Below, in pieces: positions 57,401 to 64,000 of a stretch of DNA of 64,000 nucleotides. This stretch comes from Globodera rostochiensis (lineage: Eukaryota > Nematoda > Chromadorea > Rhabditida > Heteroderidae). The position numbers were made by a program, and so were the translations under genes. The stretch covers positions 2,401,100-2,465,099 of the forward strand of contig JAEVLN010000015.1 of the NCBI GenBank assembly GCA_018350325.1. Reading direction: 5' to 3'. Position 1 is the stretch's first letter. Every line of letters begins with the position of its first letter. Below the pieces are notes generated by a model. That model worked only from the letters and a program-made list of their open reading frames with translations, was not told the origin of the DNA and made no database searches.

Positions 57401-57722
57401 TACTCTAGCCGCCTGACTCTCTCTTTTTAGCAAACTATTTCTACAAAAAATAAAATTTTCAGAAAATAAAGTAAAACAATTTTTAGATGGGGTGCGTTGA
57501 TGTCCAAATTACTCTCGTCGTCTGACTCTCTCTTTTTAGCACACTATTTCTACAAAAAAATAAAATTTTCAGAAAATAAAGTAAAACAATTTTTAGATGG
57601 GGTGCGTTGATGTCCAAATTACTCTCGTCGTCTGACTCTCTCTTTTTAGCACACTATTTCTACAAAAAATAAAATTTTCAGAAAATAAAGTAAAACAATT
57701 TTTAGATGGGGTGCGTTGAACA
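51425..57722. repeat. 109-bp satellite array, about 58 copies, with higher-order structure
   Basis: The unit contains caatttttagatggggtgcg, ttgatgtccaaattactctc and gactctctctttttagcaca, repeating every 109 bp with small indels. Monomer subtypes differ in the first part (ctacaaaaaataaaa, cttcgaaaaataaaa, cgtcaaaagataaaa, ctccaaaaaataaaa). Rare variants recur at fixed distances: ggtgttgatatcc near 51940, 52919 and 54333; cgtcaaaa near 51553, 52530, 53955 and 55915. Blocks of 9, 13 and 18 monomers were therefore duplicated. No ORF crosses it. Confidence 0.95.
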
Positions 57723-58139
57723 CTTCCCCTGATAAAATAAATAAATCGATTTTCACGTGATCGTAAGACGCTAAATCTTCTTTTATTGCATGAATATGCT
57801 TAATTGTAGGGTTACCCCTCCCACCTTTAGGTAATTTGTAATAAGTAACTCGTAATTTCCAATTTTTGTTTGACTGTTCTAATTAGAGATCGGAATTTTC
57901 AAATGAATTAAAACGGACATCCAACAACGTTGAAAGACAGTGAATTCTTAATTAGTGGTTTTTGTGTTTAAGACAAATATAAATACTTTTTGTCGCGGAG
58001 AACGTAAAAATTCGATTGACTAAATTTGCACGCACTGCACCGATGGCATTGTCTGCTAACGTGAAATGAGAGAGCTTGTTGTGGAGTTTAACCGCAACGG
58101 TTATTTGGGCTCAAATTTTATTATTAAAATCATTTATTT
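57723..58139. other. Spacer after the satellite
   Basis: Unique sequence without a supported exon. It forms the sharp right border of the array. Confidence 0.4.
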
Positions 58140-58265
58140 AATCCGTTATAATCGGATAGTGATGATTTGATGAACATTTTCGATGCTTCTTCCACATGCT
58201 GAAGGAGTGAAATAAGGTCTTCTATCAAGCCCCATTCTTTGTTGGATAATGTCAATTCAAAATTG
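58140..58265 (-). pseudogene. hAT transposase fragment
   Basis: The minus strand encodes NFELTLSNKEWGLIEDLISL followed by LQHVEEASKMF and ends at a stop after a few residues. The 'EW.LI..L...L......A' pattern is that of the helical segment found after the catalytic core in hAT transposases. It is a short relic. Confidence 0.4.
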
Positions 58266-58269
58266 TGGT

Positions 58270-59055
58270 TTTCAAATGCATATTAATATAATGCATTTTT
58301 TTTGTTCGGAAAGACGTGATACCATGGAGAGCGCCGAATTCCATCGATTCGACTAACAGTGTGACTTGTAAGGCTGCAATAGCTTGTATAACGAAAATCG
58401 TAAATTATCAAAATCTCAAAACCATAGAAATTTGTTTGACGGTCCACTCCCCGCGTCAGTTGTGAATGAAATCCAGTCACATGCGCTCAATCTTTTTGAT
58501 CTTATCTTTTACCAGTTTGTAAAGTTCAGGAAGAATTTGTTTTCGTTGGTGGGATTCACTCAAAAATCATACGATAACGATATTCGATGAAATTAATGAA
58601 AAAACGCACTTTGCCTTGTTATTACCGCGGTATTTTTCAGTATTTTTGAAATAGATAATTTGAACGATTTTGATCAATTCTTCACCAATGTGGAGTAGTG
58701 GTGAGTGGGTAGGTCTGTTGATGAATTCAGGTGGAGGTTCGGGCCATTGACATAGCAATAATGCCATGGACGGTGTACTTTTTGGGCATTTCGGTAAATG
58801 AGACAACAGAAAGCCCCTACATGCATGCATTGATGTCCCGGTGTAAATACCTTTTAATTACGTAACAAAGCAAAAACTTCCAAAAGAAGCAATGCGCGTG
58901 CTTTATAGATGAGGTTTGCGCAAAAGAGTGCGGTTTTTGGAACCGGTTCGGGAACCACCAGAAAAAATGGAACCGGAAAATCACTGGTCACAGCACGGGA
59001 GGGGGGAAGTCCATCGGTCACAGCGCCGGCGGTGAACTGAGTGAATGACAAAGTG
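58270..59055 (-). other. Possible gene, structure unresolved
   Basis: Several minus-strand frames look partly coding: CSLTSHTVSRIDGIRRSPWY (58480-58283), PPEFINRPTHSPLLHIGEEL and IVQIIYFKNTEKY (58760-58620), and a longer one beginning MSFTQFTAGAVTDG (59051). Splice sites exist (CGCG|GTAATA near 58628, TTTTTGAG near 58564, TG|GTAAAA near 58520), but the joined frames end in different ways depending on the choice. I recognise no domain. Confidence 0.25.
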
Positions 59056-59724
59056 AGCGGAGGTGATCGGAGTGGGAATGGAGGCGGACCTTCCCCAGGG
59101 CGTGCCAGAAATGGGAAGGACCAATAAAACCTTTAAACAATTCATACTGTGCTTTCACTATCGCAAATGAAAAGATGTTCACAAATGACGGAATTCCGTG
59201 GCTAAGAAGACGGAACTTGAATAATTTTATTAATTCTGGGTTTTTCGTTTTCGACAGGCATTAGAAAAGGCTTGTTGGATGGACTCTTTGGGGTTTCGTA
59301 AAATGTGCCACGAAAATAGAAATTTAGAGGATGCCCAAAAGTTCCACGTCAGCCCTTACCGCTTAAGCAGCCCCTGTCATATTCAAAGTTCAATTCAGAT
59401 TTATCGACCAATATCTCTGCTTCTGTGGCCATTTACTCTGCCTAGGGGCGCTTTTTCAATACAATACATTAGCCGTAATGCTTTACCCCCCCCCCCCCCC
59501 CCCAAAATTGGCATAAACAGGGGGCCCCAATTTCTGGCATTTGTTGGAGTAAGGCAATCTTTTCGTAAATGCCAACGCATTCTCTCGCGTCCCCTCCACT
59601 CTCTTCGTTGACAATGCTATTTTGAAACAAAGTCACTGCTAAGACTGCGATTAAAGGCGCATAAAAGCGATAGAAATGCGCAAATAGCCATCATTTAAAA
59701 CGATTTTTATTTTATTGCCTCAAA
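59056..59724. other. Intergenic
   Basis: A C run lies at 59487-59503. The plus-strand frame 59279-59611 crosses that run and has low-complexity Pro residues because of it, so I do not call it a gene. Confidence 0.4.
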
Positions 59725-59725
59725 A

Positions 59726-60309
59726 TGCCCACCTTTCTCTTCTTGGCCGCAATTTGGTTGCTTGTGGCCGCTTCTATTCTGCTGGAGACGGGTCAGGAAA
59801 AAATTCATTGAATATTAAAATTTTGGCGCAATACAATATTTCTAAACTTTTCGGTGTGGGGTGACTAACTAAAATTTATGTAAATATCGAAATATTTAAT
59901 CAGGAAGCCGAGCTAATCGGAAGGTAAAAATGCTGTGAAAAAAGGGAAAAGGGCCTAATCAATACTTTTGAATTAATTGCCCTAATTAATTAAAGGTTTT
60001 GACGGGATGCCGTATTTCCCAAATCAATCGCAATCGACGCGGAGGACCGGCGCATCCAACTTTTTCAGCCCCACACCACAATCATCCAACTTTACATCGG
60101 GCAACACAGGCTCATCGTCGCATTACGGTGGCGTAATGCCATATCAGCAAGTCCCCCAATGCACGACACATTTATGCCATTCCAAGCTGGAACGCATTCT
60201 TGGGATTGGAGCGGGGATAATTTGCAAAACAATGAGGGAAGTCTTCAGTCGATGGTCAACCCGATTAAATCCGAGATCGTCGCATTACGCTAGCGCGATG
60301 CCGTTTTAA
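59726..60309 (+). CDS. Candidate small secreted protein, two exons
   Basis: Exon 1 begins at the ATG near 59726 and encodes MPTFLFLAAIWLLVAASILL then ET, a clear signal peptide. Exon 2 from about 59997 to 60309 continues GFDGMPYFPNQSQSTRR, a Ser/Thr/Asn-rich part, and two related motifs (SSSHYGGVMPY near residue 70 and RSSHYASAMPF at the end), separated by a Cys-containing helical part. The joining donor (ACGG|GTCAGG) is weak, and a possible 20-nt exon at 59905-59924 does not fit the frame, so the middle is uncertain. The combination of signal peptide, small size and short repeated motif is typical of secreted effectors, but no family is recognised. Confidence 0.45.
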
Positions 60310-61356
60310 CAAGCACGAAAATACCGTCAAAATGGGAAAGAGTGTTCGGCGGAAAACAGACGTGGGCCCAGGCACCTTTTATTAAGTTTTGAAATTAAAA
60401 CTCAAAATGTTTGCACAATTTTCAAAATGCCAAAATTTGATCGGTAGTTTCAGTTTCGATTAAATCGTTCTTCTTTCGATCTTAACCATTTAAGGCGAGC
60501 TTTAGGATTTCTTATTTGAGGATTAAATTGGTTTTTTATGTTTCTGTTATTGGGATTTGCTTTTATAAATTTTCAACATTTTTGAACCGTTCAAACCTTT
60601 TTTCTTTTATTCTCATACCCTCTGACCGTCGTTCTCATATTGCTTTACCCATTTTCATGTTACTCTATTCTCATAGCAGGCCATCATTTCACATAATTCG
60701 GATAAAAGTCTTTCAAAATTCTGACCTTTTCATGTTTTTTTACTCTCTTGCCGATGTTTAATTTACATATATGTAACCCTTCTAATATGTACTTATGACT
60801 CTTGATTCGGATCTCGTTGTTATTTTCTTTGTTTTTACCAAGTTCTACTTTTGAACCTTATTTTCAAATCATTTAATAAAGATGGCATAATGCCAAAAGA
60901 AGTGTGTTGCGAAATCGGTGTTGCTATTCGCCCAGTCAGCTAATTGAAAGAAAGCAGTTTGGTATTGGATTCGATGGCAAGGTAGCGGGATGTGAAGCTT
61001 TTGTTGGTTTGCTTTCAAAGAATCATTTTTTGTGTGGTCGTGCCTCGGTAAATTTAGGTTTCACTAGCAAGTGCTTGAACCCTTTGTCCAATGCATAATC
61101 GATTAAAATTTTGACTGAATTTCACTCGAGAAGTCTAAGCACTGTTTACACTGTTCCTGTTCGGTTCTTGAGCCTCTCAGATCACCTTAGAGTTTTAAAA
61201 CCTATTAGAAGCTCAAGTAAATAAATCCTAATTTATCAAAAAGAAAGAAATTAAAATAAATAATCCAATGAAATAAACTAACAGCTACAAAGAATATTTT
61301 AATCCCAAAAATGAATGCTTTTTCAGTTTTTCGAAAATGCCGACGACTTCGGCCCT
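60310..61356. other. Intergenic
   Basis: No exon is supported. Short open frames at 60516-60761 and 60904-61098 have AT-driven composition and no splice context. Confidence 0.4.
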
Positions 61357-61916
61357 TTAGCGGCGTCCAGCGGGCACTCCGTAATTCTCCCAGCCATATT
61401 TTTTAACCTTATCGGCGAGCCAATTTGCTTCTTTGAACATTGTGTCAACATAATCACTAAAAGAGAAATTAAATTTTAATTATGTTTAATTTAGTCGACA
61501 CTGACTATGAGGAGTCAATTGGATGGTCCCATCCGCCAACATTGCCCCCGGCGTTGCCCAAAACGTCTCTCTTGTGGCGCCCTCCACGAAGTGCCGTGCC
61601 TAAAATCAGATTCGGTTGAGTTGTTTTGGCACTTTTTGCCATTGTTTAAAAATAAAATAACCTTTTGATTGGGATTTTGGCTGCTTATTTTCTTTTCCGA
61701 TTCCATTTGCACTCGTTTTTTGGCCGCCCAATAACAACTTCACAAATTCGGAGATTAATTAAAAGAAAATTGCAAAATTTTTACTAAAAGTCCGCGCGGC
61801 TCGGCTCCCCCCGGTTTGGCAACATTTCCTTTGGGCGCGTCCATTTTAATCTCAATTATAAGCATGGCCAAAATGGAGGCCAAAAAGAGGAAATTTTTGT
61901 TGAACTGCTCGAACAT
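61357..61916 (-). CDS. Small secreted or signal-anchored protein, four exons
   Basis: The model (minus) joins 61916-61785, 61737-61662, 61599-61506 and 61456-61357, 133 residues, GT-AG throughout with phases 0, 1 and 2 agreeing. The N-terminus (MFEQFNKNFLFLASILAMLI) is a hydrophobic signal. The middle is Lys/Gly/Gln-rich, with a dibasic site in GGRHKRDVLGN (residues 75-83) that a proprotein convertase could cut. This would release a 53-residue C-terminal peptide (DVLGNAGGNVGGWDHPIDSS... ending GVPAGRR). That C-terminal part is acidic-aromatic with an amphipathic helix (MFKEANWLADKVKKYGW). No family recognised. Processing is inference. The gene starts about 120 bp from the F-box remnant, divergently. 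Confidence 0.65.
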
Positions 61917-62037
61917 TATTCCCTTTTTTGCTCCTGTTCAATCTATTTTTGATTCATTTTAATTTCGTTTTGCGCGTCTTTATCTTTTACACTTTCAGAA
62001 GATTTCCAATTCTCTCTCATCAAATACACAACGCCAA

Positions 62038-63023
62038 GATGGGCTTCGTACATTTGAATCAAAAAGTATTTTTTCTGATCAAAAGTGATGAAGGAGGTTT
62101 TCCAAATCGACCGATCCGGTCAATTTTATCATCTGTCTGTTTCATTGTGCCAATTGAACTGAAAAACATTTTGACGAAGGATCCATTGGTGTTTCGGCAC
62201 TTTATTAAAAAGGACAATTGGCTTTTGGTTCGTTGTCCAATTGAGCATGACGAAGCAAAATGGGTGAGGGGGAAAAGGAAGCGGCGGCGTGGAATTTGTT
62301 TCAGTGGAATTGCATTGGCATTGAATTCGAAGACAGTGACATCGGCGACACTCCAAAATTCGGTTGAATTTTGCTTTTGACAGCTTCGTCCGGAGTGTTG
62401 TCACGTGGCCAGCTGGTTAGCGTTTATGTGTACCATTCTCATCCGGAACGCGCTTTGCCCGAGCTGTACCCGCTGCAATTCCCAACTAATGGTCGTGCTG
62501 TTACAGGTAGTCACCCTGCCATTTACCTATCAAAGTGCCTCTACTCATATACCGTATATCCACTTTTAATTCCCCATATGGAATTATTTTTAACCTTCTC
62601 AGAAAGAGCGACATTTTTAGAGGGTGGGGGATTATTAGAGCATGTGGGATTAAAAGAAGGAATTATTGCATATGGAAAAATCAGAAATTTGCAACCGCTT
62701 TTTAATAACACTTTTTTCATAGCCAAATCAAAAAGTGCCACTTTGTATGCAATAACCTGCACAAAAGCTAAATAAAATAATATTTCCTTAGGGCTAACCC
62801 CTCAAAATTGATGGGATTCCGCTGCACGTCATGACGAACTAACACTCTCTGTTTCTTCCAGACGTGCCAGGATGTTTGGACATTTAGGCAACTTTTAAAA
62901 CTCATGTCGAAACGTCCAGTTTCAAAAAGATCTGTAGCCCTCCCAGATTCCATCCACGCCCATTTCGCTCTTTTATATTTCTATTTTCAGACTCTTCGAC
63001 GCAAACGAAAGCCCAGAAAAATG
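62038..63023 (+). pseudogene. F-box-family C-terminal remnant interrupted by a BTB-SPRY fragment
   Basis: Residues IVPIELKNILTKDPLVFRHF, NWLLVRCPIEHDEAKW and, after a frameshift near 62270, EAAAWNLFQWN..IEFEDSDIGD resemble the C-terminal part of a large cyst-nematode F-box protein family. That family's short last exon (LFDANESPEK, stop) appears at about 62990-63023 after a TTTTCAG. Between these lies foreign coding DNA. 62382-62508 encodes [21 protein letters not shown] (BTB gene exon 7, phase-1 donor ACAG|GTAGTC). 62792-62880 encodes LTPQN-stop-WDSAARHDEL (SPRY exon 8), with CGA changed to TGA. The whole locus is non-functional as read. Confidence 0.55.
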
Positions 63024-63695
63024 AATGAACGGAGGGACGACGGACTTTGGAGGGAAATATTCAATTTAATTTTGTTTTTTTCCTTTTCAATGTGTCGTTT
63101 TTTGGGCGTTCCAAAATTTGAGGCCAAAATTGATGTATCATAAAAAATTTATAAAAATTGCAAATAAATATTTACTCAGAAAATATCGTTCTTTAGGGAT
63201 GTCTTTATCAAGAAACATTCGTATTTCTTGTGTTTGCTTTTGGGCGCACATGGGATTTTGAACCGGGATCAGGATTGAAATCCGAATTAGCAAAATTAAA
63301 AATATTACCGAAGCGTTCAACCGATGTTATGACATTTTCTAATGATATCTGATGTTAAATTGTATCGTTTAAACTAGGGTTAAGCCCCGAACCCCGACCC
63401 GAGCCACAAAAAGTCGTTTTTCAGGAGTAGAAACTACTTTTTCAGGAGTTGTAGAAAAAGATGTTAGAACGTTCTATAGCAAAAACTTTTATAAATTAAG
63501 TTAGCCTTTTCTTCTATGCACAAGAAAGCCGCCGGAAGGTTTAATCAAATCTCGTTTGGTGCGACGCTTTCATCAAAAGAATTTCTTATCATACTAACCA
63601 GTTAATCTTCAAAAGAATATCAAATCTACACAATTTTGGTGCTTTACAATAAATAAAATTAAATAATTCACACTCCAGGCCTTCTTCTTCTTGCA
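63024..63695. other. Intergenic
   Basis: No exon is supported. At 63376-63405 a gttaagccccgaaccccgac phrase matches the word array in GS-like intron 2. Confidence 0.4.
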
Positions 63696-63698
63696 CAA

Positions 63699-63788
63699 TC
63701 ACTTCGGGCCAAAATTCGCTTCAACTTTTGTGCCAGTGTCTGAGTGGAAACAATTCGGCGGCATAATCGAAACACAAAGCGGCAGTTT
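63699..63788 (-). pseudogene. Last exon of another SPRY gene, frameshifted; continues past the window
   Basis: After a TTTACAG acceptor the minus strand encodes TAALCFDYAAELFP, then shifts frame to DTGTKVEANFGPK and a stop. The homologous exon in the 9-kb gene is 131 nt, but this one is about 90 nt. Upstream exons would lie beyond 64000. It needs one indel to read through, so it is probably a pseudogene. Confidence 0.55.
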
Positions 63789-64000
63789 CTGTAAAAAAAC
63801 GAAAATACTTTAAAAGATATAAATGCAAAATATTTTATGCACCCACAAAATCACTAAAGCCAAAATTATTAGGACTTCAATAAATAATTGAATCAAATGA
63901 TTTTTAAATCAGTCTAAGAGCTTCACCACTTAGCCATAGGACAGATAGTATCGGTTGGTGAAATGTGAATAAAAAGTCAAAGAAATTATAAAGGCAAATC

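Noticed and set aside
59279..59611. 110-codon frame with a Pro run
   Set aside because: The Pro run is a C homopolymer, and the frame has no splice context, signal or family resemblance.

Overview
The window is nuclear DNA of an intron-rich, AT-rich eukaryote. Its gene families point to a plant-parasitic cyst nematode (Globodera or a close relative): RanBPM-type SPRY proteins, a BTB-BACK-SPRY protein, an F-box-family remnant, a divergent glutathione-synthetase-like gene, short introns with TTTCAG or TTTTAG acceptors, and at least two probable GC-AG introns. This assignment rests on protein-family resemblance recognised by eye; no database was searched. Exon models were built by matching splice sites, reading phase and family motifs, and none is supported by transcripts.

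Layout. 1-2.75 kb is AT-rich sequence with clusters of N, a 146-bp tandem repeat and a foldback element. 3.3-5.8 kb holds an intact six-exon gene for a coiled-coil protein with an internal membrane helix; an inverted, internally deleted copy lies at 16.1-16.9 kb. 6-9 kb is repeats: a 49-bp minisatellite, a foldback, and two copies of a dispersed repeat. 9.2-11.9 kb (minus) is a BTB-BACK-SPRY gene with one mutated splice acceptor. 13.8-15.5 kb is a foldback element with a probable Mutator-like transposase remnant. 18.2-18.7 kb is a SPRY pseudogene. 20.4-21.1 kb (minus) is a small secreted or membrane protein gene. 22.6-26.8 kb is a decayed protein-primed DNA polymerase B of Polinton/Maverick type with an opposing ORF next to it. 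28.0-28.7 kb (minus) is an LRAT-like gene with a poly-serine start. 31.0-34.0 kb (minus) is an apparently intact coiled-coil + SPRY gene with a foldback element in one intron. 34.7-35.0 kb (minus) is a short glycine-zipper protein. 36.7-37.7 kb (minus) is the C-terminal half of a GH18 protein. 37.9-43.9 kb is repeats with a BTB/BACK fragment. 45.1-50.5 kb (plus) is an 11-exon glutathione-synthetase-like gene. 51.4-57.7 kb is a 6.3-kb satellite with a 109-bp unit and higher-order structure. 58-64 kb has hAT remnants, two small secreted-protein candidates, an F-box remnant interrupted by a BTB-SPRY fragment, and part of another SPRY gene.

The genes do not form an operon or pathway. The region looks like a repeat-rich, fast-evolving accessory locus in which SPRY/BTB/F-box pieces are duplicated, shuffled and broken, next to one divergent housekeeping-derived gene (glutathione synthetase) and several short secreted-protein candidates. 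The most unusual feature is a set of foldback elements whose arms are built from short reiterated words, a different word for each element. In one pair of elements the same internal sequence is followed by two different words.
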